Of a stretch of 64,000 bases of DNA, positions 1-11,073 are shown piece by piece. The stretch comes from Cololabis saira. Taxonomy: Eukaryota > Chordata > Actinopteri > Beloniformes > Belonidae. The translations under genes were made by a program, and so were the position numbers. The stretch is from assembly GCF_033807715.1 (NCBI RefSeq), contig NC_084592.1, positions 29,577,419 through 29,641,418 of the forward strand, read 5' to 3'. The notes below the pieces were generated by a model. The model saw only the letters and a program-made list of their open reading frames with translations. It did no database searches and was not told the origin of the DNA. Positions within the stretch are counted from its first letter, which is position 1; every line of letters starts with the position of its first letter.

Positions 1-14
1 AGAAACATTTCTTT
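1..14. repeat. Target-site duplication of the SINE, left copy
   Basis: agaaacatttcttt at 1-14 recurs exactly at 547-560 on the other side of the SINE. Confidence 0.85.
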
Positions 15-546
15 TTTTTTTTTTAAATATTTTTATCCCGGTTTTTTTCCCATTTTTACCACCCCGTGCTCCTACCTACTGACAGTCCTGGGCATTGCCA
101 TCCTCTACCAACCCCGGGAGGGCCCTGCACTGAGCTCAGGTCTCCTCCTTAACCTGAGGAGTGACGCATCTTTTCACCAGACAGGGTGGGGCTTCTCCGG
201 CCGAACGTAGCGCGTGGAAGGATCACGTTATTCTGGCCGGATCCTCCCCACCCCATCCCATCCCATCTGGCGCCCCGGTTGGCCAGAGGGGGCATGTATA
301 GCCCAGGACTGTGTTGCATGTTTTTGTGAGGGTAGCTCACACTAGCTACCCAGGGGAACACAGGGAGAACATGCAAACTCCACACAGAAAGATCCTTTCG
401 CCAACCCCACCCATGGTGTGGGCACTGAAGTTATGGGGGAACTAACACGCACTTCAGCGCCCACAGCGTCCCCCGGCGGGAATCGAACCCAGGACCTTCT
501 TGCTGTGAGACCGCTGTACTACCAGCTGCGCCACCGTGCCCCTCGC
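15..546 (-). mobile_element. tRNA-derived SINE, complete insertion
   Basis: Read on the minus strand, the element begins near 546 with a tRNA-like head. An A-box-like tggcgcagctgg lies near 532-521 and a B-box-like ggttcgattcc near 488-478. It runs through a body containing a gtgtggagtttgcatgttc segment and ends in an A-rich tail (the T run at 12-24 on the plus strand). It is bounded by an exact 14-bp direct repeat, agaaacatttcttt, at 1-14 and 547-560. A-tail plus long TSD is what LINE-mediated retroposition leaves. A second copy of the family lies at about 33112-33592. It encodes no protein, and short reading frames across it are incidental. Confidence 0.85.
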
Positions 547-697
547 AGAAACATTTCTTTATATAATGTTGTCTGTCGCCCGCAATATTTTTTCTTTTTT
601 TGGCCGGCGCCATAGTTGGCTGGCTACAAACTCTATACATCCCATAATGTATAATAATATGCCCGCGCTCTCAGCAGCGGTACTCGCATCGTTAAGG

Positions 698-814
698 CTG
701 ATTTATGGTTCCGCGTTACACCAACGCAGATCCTACGGCGTAGGGTACGCGGCCGTACGGTGCACGTCGCAGCGTAGGATCTGCGTTGATTTAACGCCGA
801 ACCATAATTCAGGC
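698..814. mobile_element. Fold-back (palindromic) MITE, copy 1
   Basis: The ends are inverted: the left arm has ttatggttccgcgtt and the right arm has aacgccgaaccataa. The GC-rich centre (ggcgtagggtacgcggccg and its partner) can also fold back, so almost the whole 117 bp could form a hairpin. It has no coding capacity. At least seven further full or partial copies lie in this window (near 21581, 44223, 50787, 54766/55815, 55143, 57404 and 57879). Its superfamily is not assigned because its TSD is unclear. Confidence 0.8.
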
Positions 815-3210
815 ATTACTGAGCAACGAAGCAGGTTGACTCACGTTGCAGAACAGCGCTGGAGAGGCGCTCATAAACGTAAATGATCATTGTTTTGTTT
901 TTTTTAGGCCTGGCGGGGGGTCTCGATGGTAGGGGAAACACTGGACTTGTCACAATTATGTGCTTAGCTCTTTAGTTCTTCATCAGTTAGTGCTTTTTTC
1001 TTTAATCTTAATACTTTCTCGTGTGAGCGCAACTGCATGTGCAGCTGCAGCAGCGCTCTGCTCCACAACGTGCGGTCCTCTACTTAATATGTCCGTGTGG
1101 AAACTCGTTCGGTACGCCTCCGTTCCGAACCGAACACGCTATACCGAACGGTTCAATACAAATACATGTACCGTTACACCCCTACTTATGACACATGAAA
1201 TAACCAGTAGCCAATTGAATAAGCTACCCTATTGGGTTTATATAGTTGTAAATCCTACCCTAAAGGAGTCAGTGCCTCACCAACCATGAAACTCATGGCA
1301 CGTCACTGGAAGAGACAAGTGGAATTAGAAGTTGTTTCCTGGTGGTAAGTTAATAATTGTGCTGTGTTAATACCAATTACTGATGTAAAGGTATGAGAGC
1401 TGAGGCCTTCACACATGGTGTTTTTATATGTTCTCCCTATGCCTTTCTTTCCTTGCATGGATGTCTGTCTCATCTGTTTGTCTCATCTGTCCTGTGATAC
1501 ACTGGGTGCCTGCCTTGTGTGTAGCCCGCACATCACCCTATAGGCCTAATAGTCCAGCTAGGCTCCAGCTGATGCTTTATAAAGTTTTTTACTTCCCGGT
1601 AAGCCACCAATTAAAGCTTGGTATCGAGAGGTGTACTGCCTGAAGGCCTGGTTCTCTGTTTATATTTAGTTGCTTAATTAGCTTTGAAGTCATGCCACTT
1701 GGCAGCATCCCATTTAACCATGATTAATGCATCAGTTTGTTCAAGCACATGATAGAAAGTATGCAATAATTTTATTAAATAGAATATTTAAGCTCATCAG
1801 AATGCTAGTTTTGGATGCACTATAAAAGCAAAGGATGCATAAACAGAATAAATAAAATACTTCTAAGACTCCCACCAAGACTCAGTCAGTGGCTTGTTAA
1901 GGTTATGGCGCTCTCACGTCTCCTGCCAAATAAACGCATTCATAAATGAAAAGCGTCCTTTGTTACTACACTTTGAATTCTCCCTTCAAAACCCTTCTAA
2001 TAGTTTAAAATATTTTAACAGAGGGAGGTATTACCCTGTTACAGCTGAATAGTCTCTAAATCCAAAACTGATCAAATCAATGTGTAAACTTACAGCCTTT
2101 TTGTCTTCAACACATAACTTAGAAAATGTCCACAATCTAGAATGTATCCACAATGTAAAAGAATAACAGAGCAATACATTGGGAAATACTTCCCACAGTA
2201 AAAGCTCATCTCGCTTCAACAGAACATACTCATTTGAATCCAAGTTTTATGTGTAAATTTAATTGGAAGAGTTTGCTCTCATTTCTTGGTAAGAGAATAT
2301 TCAGTTCAGAGGTTCATCTTTATCTGCAGCAATGAGTCTAGCAAGTCATGAAGAAAGATCTGGGGAAAAAATAGTTAATGGAATTTCAGTTCATCTCCAT
2401 GTAAATAATTGTAAGTTACATATACCTCTTCACTGTAGAAACTATTGTACATATTAAGGTCGATGTCAAGTTTGGACATTTGGCTTTAACCTCAAGTCTC
2501 TCATGGATTTATGTCTCAAAAGCAAAAATCACCTAGTGATGCAATCAATGAGTGAGACGACTGGCCTTTTGGCATACTTGAACAGTACTTTTGTGAATTT
2601 CTTTATGAGGGAGATGGCAGTTTTTCATGTATCTGGCGCTGCTGGAGCTTTTCATTCTGTTAAAAGGGGGATGTCGCGCCCCCCGCCCCCCCCAAACTGT
2701 CACTTCATGCATCTAAGTTTACAATACAAAAACTTATAGCAAAAATAACGGAAATGTAGCACTCTCTCACATCTGATTTATTAACAATACTTGTCTGATG
2801 TATTCAATTTGATAACTTCATTGATAAGACCAGAGACTTCCCAATTTAAATTATGCAACATTTGTAAGAAGAAATCAAATGCCACTTGATGTAGCAAAAC
2901 CACTTTTCACCAGATGAAGGCAGCATATGTCAGCCTCTGGTATAAGACACAACAAAGTGTATCTCTAATGGGAAAAAGCGGTATTAAAAGATGTCCTGGA
3001 TCGTTCCCACTTGTTAGCAAAGTATTGTTAGTGGCTCTATATTCAACACACAGCAGATCTGGGGCATTGCTACATTGAGTGACTTTAAAGCATTGCAGGA
3101 TTTTTCTGTCAAGTCAAGCTGCTTAAAGCAAAGTTTTAGGAATGTGTTGTGTTCTTTTTTAATTTAATGGTCATAACTTACGCCACTAAAAAATATGCCC
3201 TCGAGCAAAG
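815..3210. other. Unassigned AT-rich sequence
   Basis: I see no gene, RNA or named repeat. Short reading frames at 960-1289, 1428-1643, 2031-2243 (minus) and 2503-2739 have no recognisable domain and no splice or initiation context, so they are treated as chance. Confidence 0.5.

Positions 3211-3212
<2 letters not shown>

Positions 3213-3280
<68 letters not shown>
3213..3280. repeat. (AT)n microsatellite, left part
   Basis: An uninterrupted AT dinucleotide tract directly abuts the left end of the hAT element. The tract resumes at 6432 on the other side, so the transposon appears to have landed in one AT array. Confidence 0.95.
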
Positions 3281-3283
<3 letters not shown>

Positions 3284-3534
3284 GGCTGTCAGCGTTAACG
3301 CGTTAATCGCGATTAGATTAATGCAATCCATAATGCGTTTTTTTTTTTTAATCGCATTTTAATCGCAAACCTTTTTGTCCCTTCTACTCACCCGTAGTCG
3401 ACTCTTCTGTAATGATCCAGAAGAGGGAGGTAATGCACCGGAAAAAACTGGATGCCAACCGCCAATAAACCTCAAGAAGAAGAAGACTGCTCTGTAGCGC
3501 CATGTTTGCTGTTTCCTAAAATAAACTTACCGTG

Positions 3535-5606
3535 ATGGAAAGAAAGAGTGCTACTGGAGTTTTGAACGGCTTGTTTAACTATAAAAAACGTCTAGACGGT
3601 TCAGTTGACAGGTCAAAAGTAAGATGCAACCTTTGTCAAAAGGAATTTAACTACCACCGCAGTATATCGACTTTGAGTTACCACCTTCAAGCTAAACACC
3701 CAGGTGCAGCAGACACACCCCAGCCAAGCGAACCCCAGCTCCACCAAAATACCATTTTGGAGTGCGGGAGTCGCCGGAGACCTCTGGATGAAAGTACGTC
3801 GAAGAAGTTAACTAAAGCGATCGCTAAATGGGTGGCAACTGACTGCAGACCAGTCAACATCGTAGAAGACTCAGGTCTTAGGGATGTTATCAGGCTGGCA
3901 TGTTATGACAAAGCGTACACCTTACCTTCGCGGGGAACAATTGTTACACGCATACAGGAGCTATATGAAACTGAGAAAGAAGCTAAAATGAACCTCCTGC
4001 AAAATGCAAATGGTGTGGCATTAACTGGGGATCACTGGACGTCGGTAAGCAACCACAATTATCTTGGAGTTACTGCTCACCACATAGACATTGACTGGAA
4101 ATTGCACTCGTTTGCTTTAACGGTTCGACATACAGAAGAACGGCACTTCGCAGAAACATGTGCCCAACATTTTTCCGAAATTGCAGAGCAGTGGAATGTC
4201 GCAGGGAAGCAGACAACAATTGGCACCGATAGTGCCCGTAATATGACAGCAGCAGCAAGACTCCTGCCATACGAACACATGCCGTGCATTGCGCACAGTT
4301 TACAGAGATCCATCACCATGGCAATCCGTGACAGTGGTCTTGAGAATGTCTTGGCAAAATGTCGCAAACTTGTCGGACATTTTAAGCACAGTCCAGCAAA
4401 TTCAGCAGAACTGCGACGACAACAAGAAGAGTCTGGACAGCAACAGGAGCCCCTCATCCAGGATGTTTCCACCAGGTGGAACTCCACTGTCAGCATGATC
4501 ACCCGGCTTCTCAGAAACAAGGATGCAGTCAGAGCTACACTTGAGCTTCATCAACAAAGAAGCACACCAGCCATGCTGACAAATGCTGAACTGGAGAAGA
4601 TCGAAAAGCTTGAAATACTCCTTGAACCGTGCAGGTAAGCTACTTAAAAATCACAACAACAAATATTTTGAATTTATTTTGTTGTAAATGATATGAAAAT
4701 GATAAAATAGTTGATTTATTACTTTCTCTTTGATCACTGGTAATTTATTGCAAAAAGTAAATCATGCTGCTGTTCTAGTTTCAACAGTTGTAGTGGTTAT
4801 ATGAATATAAACACTGCAAGATGAAAAGGAGGAAGGCCTACACACTGTTAGGCTCTAAAAATGAATTTCTAAATTTTATTACTTAACAGTGTGCAGGATT
4901 TCCTTATTTTTCTCTCTTTTATAACTGGCAATTAATTGCACTTTATTATGGCAGGTATGTGACGGAGCTTTTGGGAGGAGAACAGTACATATCCTGCTCT
5001 GTGGTCCTGCCTGCACTGTGCCATTTGTTCCGAGTGATGGAGGGTTCTGACGATGATGCAGGCTATGTGCTCCGTTTTAAAGCGGCATTCACGTCTGACC
5101 TGTCAAAGCGGAAAGAAAGCACCAATGTCCAGTGGTTGAAAGTGGCAACGGCGCTGGACCCCAGATTTAAACATCTGAAATGCCTTCCCAGATCTGAAAG
5201 GGAAGGAGTCTGGGAGTCAATTAAAGAAGAGAGTTCCCAGCAGTCTGAGCCTCACAGAGAAACAGAGCCAGATCCACCTAAAAAGAAGATGAGCCTCCTG
5301 TTAGCTGCGTCAGATTCAGATGAAGAAGGGGACCCTGCATCTGACATGTCTGTGGATCGGTACAGAGGTGAGCCCAGCATCTCCATAGAGGTTTGTCCAT
5401 TGAAATGGTGGTCTGGACACGCAGGGGCCTACCCAAGCCTGGCACCTCTGGCACAAAAATATCTGGCTACACCTGCAACGACGGTACCATGTGAAAGACT
5501 GTTCTCACTCTCTGGTCACATTCTGCAAAAGAAGAGAGCAGCACTGTCCACTGATAATGTCACCAGGCTGGTCTGTGTTAGCAATTGGCTCAAAGAAAAG
5601 AAATAG
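3535..5606 (+). CDS. hAT transposase, BED zinc finger, two exons (3535-4634, 4955-5606)
   Basis: This is a cut-and-paste transposase of the hAT superfamily, expected to act in the nucleus on the ends of its own element. ATG at 3535 is preferred; exon 1 runs to a GTAAG donor at 4635 and exon 2 starts after the AG at 4953-4954. The junction keeps the frame (codon AGG), giving about 583 residues with no stop. A BED-type finger is visible at Cys31, Cys34, His50 and His55. The likely DDE catalytic residues are Asp166 (TGDHWTS), Asp232 (GTDSARN) and Glu547 (VPCERLFS). The C-terminal hAT dimerisation region has the usual LAPLAQKYLATPAT...CERLFS pattern. An acidic, Ser-rich stretch precedes it. Family length is commonly 550-700 residues. 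All key residues are present, so the gene may be functional; expression is not shown. Confidence 0.9.
4635..4954 (+). other. Intron of the hAT transposase, with a small inverted repeat
   Basis: The donor gtaagc and acceptor ttatggcag bound a 320-bp AT-rich intron. It contains a perfect 10-bp inverted repeat, cacactgtta at 4841-4850 and taacagtgtg at 4883-4892, which could form a hairpin. No coding signal is seen in the intron. Confidence 0.75.
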
Positions 5607-6428
5607 GAGAGAAAACTTAGAACTCAGACAGTTCAGGATTTCATGTCTAATGAATTCAGTTGTTTTTTGTTTTGTTTTTCATTTCACTTTACAGTCATTG
5701 GGACATTGTTTCCCCCCCCCCCCCCCCTGTGCTGTACAGGTGAATTATGAGGATTACATTCTTCATTTGAAGCTTGGAAATGTTACAAATATCCTACTGT
5801 GGCTTTCTATGTTTCGGACTGTTCTGTTTGTCATAAGCGAATTACAAATTTCACACCAGTGTTACATATCACTTGATTGCTGTTATTTCAAGTTAGGATT
5901 AGTATGGTTGTTTTGCTAATGGTGCTATTATTTATTTTTGAAGTAGCATAAGAGAGTGACCTGATATATTGAGCTCTTAAAGTTAGCACTATGTTACTTT
6001 ATTCCTCTTAATACTTGTTGTTGAAGTTGTTTCCTACCTCTAAGCCATGGTTTCATGAGCACACTGCTATAGCATTTTGTTTAAGCTGTATGTTTGTATT
6101 TTTTATTTTGAAATAGACAAGTGGGTCTATATGGCACTTTGTTTAATTTGAAAAACTGTATTTAGTAGACAGTGTTTTAAGTTGGTCTACATGGCACTTT
6201 TTTGAAAGAAAATTAAAAAAAAGGTAAAAAAGGAAATTCTTTCTTTGTGTTCATTTGATTCCCAATTAAGACACAATGGTAAGAAATGATTTACATGAGG
6301 GGCTTAAAACTGCCTTGAAATGCGAAATAACAGAATTTTAAACATGCAATTCAAAATGCGATTAATCGCGATTAACTTTTGAAATTCTGCGATTAATCGC
6401 GATTAAAAAAATTAATCGTTTGACAGCC

Positions 6429-6431
<3 letters not shown>

Positions 6432-6488
<57 letters not shown>
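6432..6488. repeat. (AT)n microsatellite, right part
   Basis: This is the continuation of the AT array that the hAT element at 3281-6431 interrupts. Confidence 0.95.
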
Positions 6489-6491
<3 letters not shown>

Positions 6492-7329
6492 TAGTATAAT
6501 ACATTACATTTCAGGACACATAATTTTAAAGGCCCTTTTTTAAATTGCCAAGGTTTGTTAGCAGAAAGGGGATTAGTTATGCTGGTCAAGTGACTATTGA
6601 GGATTGCAAAAAAAATCTCCACAGCTGGAAGAAACTTATGAAACCCTGTTTTGAGGTGAGGCGCACTCCCATGTTCTCAGTCATAGTAAAGAGTAGTAAA
6701 GTAGAAATCCTTTTCAACATGTTTTTCTTACGACAAAACCTCCATGTCTCATTAGCGACAACAATCACAAGGATTGTTACTCTGCTTCGATGCGCCAAGT
6801 AATCTGGCTACGTTCATAGAAATACTCACCTTCCTTAATCCCCATTACAGGATTCTTCATAGATGACTGAGATCCATTTGTAATTTGGACCAGGACACCT
6901 CCAAATGTTGGCTGGTTGCGAGATGTGTCGCTATCCTGGTGATTATTTGTTTGCCTACATTTGCACTTTGCATTTTACCTTAGGCAGATACCCATGTGGA
7001 CAAAGTTCTTACCTTTCCTTTCAAGAAAGAAAAACCCACAATACTAGCATGAAAAGAAAAAAAAGAAAAAAAAGAAAAATCAGACCTTACTTTTGAACTA
7101 TGGCAAAAAAGAATAATTTAAAAGGAACAAACTAATGAAACTGGATGGACAAATAACTTGACAAAGGATTTGAAATAATTTGACCATAGTGACATTTCAA
7201 ACTAAAGTGTGTCATGTAATCAGTATCAGAGGTTTTTTAGTCTTGCAGTCAGTCAGTCTATCTACTCTATTCTACTGTTTATCATGGTGTGCACCATACT
7301 GAAAAAAGATAGATAGAAACTAACGGAGA
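6489..7329. other. Unassigned sequence
   Basis: No feature could be supported. An A-rich segment occurs near 7050-7080. Confidence 0.5.
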
Positions 7330-8215
7330 ACGTTTTCCAAGGAGATTGCAAAGAAAATTATAGACATGTTAAACATGTTAAAGGTAAAGCTTATAAGACC
7401 ATCTCCAAGCAGCTTGATATTCCTGTGACAACAATTTCAGATTTCATTCAAGAGTTTAGTGCTCTGCAGGACTGTAGCCAACAAGATGACAAATTGAAGA
7501 GACTGACAACATGAATGGTAGCCAACTTCAAAAAAGGTTCAAGGTGAACCCCAAGGTCAAGGTATATTGTGTCAGATCACATAATTCATCACTGTTTAAG
7601 CCAAAGTGGGTGACCGAGAAGGAATCCACTGTTGAAACAAAATCATTAAAATTCAGACTGGAATTTGTCTAAATGCATATTGACAGGCCACAAAGCTTCT
7701 GGGAGAATGTCTTTTGGACAAATGAGACAAAAACCTGGACATTTTGGTAAGATACATAGAAAAAAAACTGTGCTGTCAAACATGGAAGAAACACCATTTA
7801 CCATTTTCACCTGTTATTAGGGTGTCCTAAATCTTTGAAAGATACACTTAAATCTAAAGACTATCAAGGCATTCTGGAGCAAAAATAATGCTACCCAGTG
7901 TTATAAGGCTTGATCATAATCGCTGGTCATGAGTCCTCCAACACAATTATGTCCCAAAACACACAGCTAAACACTACCAAGAACAAAACATTGAAGTGAC
8001 CTTTGAACCCAGATCCAAATGCTATCAAACATCTGAGGAAGGAGCTGAAAGCTGCAGTCTGGAAAAGAAACTCTTCCAACCTTATTTGTTCATGAGGAGT
8101 GGACCAAAATACCTGTCCACAGGGGCAGAAGTCTCATTGAACAATTGATTGCAGTTATTGCCACAAAAGGATTTGAAACAAAATATTAAGTTGAAGATAC
8201 CAACCTAATTGTCAC
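7330..8215 (+). pseudogene. Highly decayed Tc1-like transposase
   Basis: Remnants of a Tc1/mariner transposase can be followed in several frames. They include a helix-turn-helix-like KxLDIPVTTIS segment near 7405-7440, an FWTNETKTW-like first catalytic block near 7715-7740 (the Asp appears as Asn), a block near 7950-7980 matching the usual DNDPKH region, and a tail reading AVIATKGFETKY-like near 8150-8190. Stops and indels are frequent. No inverted repeats are clear. This is the most degraded of the Tc1 copies and probably the oldest. Confidence 0.7.
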
Positions 8216-9870
8216 GGAAGGTTTCATTACACCTTCATTTTAAACGATTCTTTTGATTTATTTTGATTATTTTTAATTACTTGAATGAAATGATTGAACA
8301 TCAATTCAAAAGCAATGGCTGATTTTCATTAGTCAGTTTTTAATACATTTATTTTTTATTATTTTTTTTTCAGCTTCAGGTTAATTTGGTGTCTACTGAG
8401 GGTTTTTTTCCCTTTCTTTTCTCTCTTTAGTGGAAGGGTACCAACAAAGTCATCCAGATTTATAACAACTCTCATAGATATTAACAGGAGGATATTTGGG
8501 TATGATGTTTGTTATTGATGCATATACAGTATTTACAAAATACATTGTATAAACTGAAGTTAAATATATTCAAGTTTGCTGTCACCGAAAGTTCGATAGA
8601 CAAGATGTTGAAACGGATTGTTTGCTCTATATGTCAGTGATTGAACCTAAGCTGTACGTGTAACAGCGCAAAGTTTAACATGGTAAGATGAAAACAAGAA
8701 AACAAAAGAGGAGTAGAAGATCAGATGGGTCTAGTGTCAGGGACAGCAGTCTGATGAAATCATCATCCTTTATTCTCCTTTCAAAGATGAAAAGAAAATG
8801 ATGGATGGAGGCTGAGGCAGAATTCCGCTCTGAGAGCCAAACTGTCCGGTGGAGCATGGAAAGGCAAAAGCAGAAAATAGGAAGTGTGCGCCCATCTCGT
8901 CTTTTGTGACCCTGCATCGCTGGCTATAACATTGGTTCCATCTCCTTGCGGGGACTGGAAGGACAAAAGCTGTTGAAAGTTATCTATGGCCTGTGGACAG
9001 AGCTTAATGGTGTGTTGGATTTGAAAAGTGAAAAGTAATGACAATATGTCTTCTTGGCTGACATTTCATTTTAAGCGCTTGTATGTATTACAATTTTGAA
9101 ATGTGACTCATGATTAAGTGGTGAATTGGCAGGATCCATTTTGGTAATTGGATAACTCCGTTTAAAGGAGGCAGAATTAAAAAGAAGAAAAAAAAGCAGC
9201 ACGGCTTTGAACACTGATACAAGAAGATTTTCAAATAAACATTTCAACTGGGATGGCTAAGAAAAATGATCAGCCAAACCTCAGTGTGCCTCTTCTGACA
9301 AATTTTGTTTAAAAAGAGATGTATAAATGGGATTTAGGGATGCAGAGCACAGCTTTTTCCCCAAAGCTTTGCTTCTTTATCTGTTTCCCTCCTCTCTACA
9401 GTGGAAAAAAGAACAATCTAGTCTCTGAGAGAACATTAAAGATCCAGCCCTCAGGACAAACCCCTGCTGGGCACACCTGTCAATCAAAACTCCCCCAGCG
9501 CAACTACTGAAGGTTGATTTTTCTGTGTGCAGATGGCATCAGTGATGAAATGATCACCCATTTATCTGCAGGTTGTGCTAAAAATTACCAACAAGGCAGA
9601 CAGAGGCGGTTGCAGTATCTATTGATCCTTGTCAAGATGAGAAACAAAGAGAAGGCAAGGACAAAACAAAGAAAATATTTAGGTCTTTAAAATTTGATTC
9701 CAGACAAGCTCCCTCTTAAAGCTTTTTACCGAGACTAATGTGAATTGGATTTGTTACAGTCAAACCAGTAACATCCTCTGACGTACAGCATTTTGCATTG
9801 TGAACTGAGAACAAAAAAAGCAAGAAACATTTGTTTCTAAAAGTGAAGTAAATCTAGTGAAAAGCATTTA
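8216..9870. other. Unassigned, mostly single-copy-looking sequence
   Basis: No repeat or gene was recognised. The part around 8900-9650 has less low-complexity sequence than its surroundings and could be host regulatory DNA, but nothing in the sequence proves this. Confidence 0.4.
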
Positions 9871-9872
9871 TA

Positions 9873-11073
9873 CAGTGGGCGAAAAAGTATTAGTTCATCA
9901 TAAGTACACTTCAACTATCAGAGACAGAATGGGGGGAAAGAATCCAGGAAATCACATTGTTGGATTTTTACTGAAGTAATTGGTAAATTTATCGGTAAAA
10001 TAAGTATTTGCTCACCTACAAACAAGCAAGATTTCTGGCTTTCACAGACCTGTAACTTCTTCTTTAAGAGGCTCCTCTGTCCTCCACTCGTTACTTGTAT
10101 TAATGGCACCATTTTTAACTGGTTATCAGTATAAAACACACTTGTCCACAACCTCAAACAGTCACACTCCAAACTCCACTATGGCCGAGACCAAAGAGCT
10201 GTCAAAGGGCGTGAGAAACAAAATTGTAGACCTGCACCAGGCTGGGAAGACTGAATCTTCAATAGGTAAGCAGCTTGGTGTGAAGAAATCAACTGTAAAA
10301 GCAATTATTAGAAAATGGAAGACATACAAGACCACTTATAATCTCCCTCGATCTGGGGCTCCACGCAAGATCTCACCCCGTGGGGTAAAAAGGTTCACAA
10401 GAACAGTGAGTAAAGATCCCAGAACCACACGGGGGACCTAGTGAATGACCTGCAGAACTGGGACAAGAGTAACCATGACTACCATCAGTAACACACTATG
10501 CTGCCAGGGACTCAGATCCTGCAGTGCCAGACATGTCCCCCTGCTTAAGCCAGTACATGTCCAGGCCCGTCTGAAGTTTGCTAGAGAGCATTTGGATGAT
10601 GCAGAAGAGGATTGGGAGAATATTATATGGTCAGATGAAACCAAAATAGAACTTTTTGGTAGAAACACAGCTTGTCGTGTTTGGAGGAGAAAGAAAGCTG
10701 AGTTGCATCCAAAGAACACCATACCCACTGTGAAACATGGGGGTGGAAACATCATGGTTTGGGGATGTTTTTCTGCAAAGAAACCAGGACGACTGATCCG
10801 TGTAAGGGAAAGAATGAATGGGGCCATGTTTCGTGAGATTTTGAGGGCATTGAAGGGCATTGAAGATGAAACGTGGCGGGGTCTTTCAGCATGACAATGA
10901 TCCCAAACACATCAAACAAAGGAGTGACTTCGTAAGAAACATTTCAAGATCCTAGAGTGGCCTAGCCAGTCTCCAGATCTCAACCCCATAGAAAATCTTT
11001 GGAGGAAGTTGAATGTCTGTGTTTTCCAGTTACAGCCCCAAAACATCACTGCTCTAGAGGAGATCTGCATGGA
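9873..11073 (+). mobile_element. Tc1-like element, 3' truncated (copy A)
   Basis: It starts at a TA dinucleotide (9871-9872) with cagtgggcgaaaaagtatt, the left end of the family also present intact at 58709-60460. Part of the inner inverted repeat is missing relative to that copy. The 3' inverted repeat is absent because the element stops at 11073, where a retroelement-like tail begins. The transposase inside is broken. Confidence 0.85.
10181..11030 (+). pseudogene. Tc1-like transposase, broken
   Basis: The natural start is the ATG at 10181. The paired helix-turn-helix DNA-binding region is visible ([19 protein letters not shown], then [18 protein letters not shown]). The first frame stops at 10439-10441. 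The rest continues in other frames: the first catalytic Asp lies in [11 protein letters not shown] (about 10630), the second in HDNDPKH (about 10890), and the Glu in [11 protein letters not shown] (about 10973-11005). All three triad residues can be seen but not in one open frame, and the C-terminus is cut off. A cut-and-paste role is inferred from the family; this copy cannot encode an active enzyme. Confidence 0.85.

Larger units (their letters stand above)
3281..6431 (+). mobile_element. Autonomous-looking hAT DNA transposon
   Basis: The terminal inverted repeats are tagggctgtca at 3281 and tgacagcccta ending at 6431. The subterminal regions are rich in the palindrome gcgattaatcgc on both sides. 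An 8-bp TSD would be atatatat on each side, but it cannot be told apart from the AT microsatellite that hosts the insertion. The 3.15-kb element carries one two-exon transposase gene on the plus strand with no interrupting lesion. Size, end sequence and gene are all as expected for an autonomous hAT element with a ZBED-like transposase. A deleted relative with the same terminal 11 bp lies at 25059-27368. Confidence 0.92.

Noticed and set aside
480..546. A tRNA gene on the minus strand
   Set aside because: Same reason: the tRNA-like part belongs to a SINE bounded by a 14-bp TSD.
4077..4520. A 147-residue frame antisense to the hAT transposase
   Set aside because: Shadow frame of the real gene, Cys-rich without domain.
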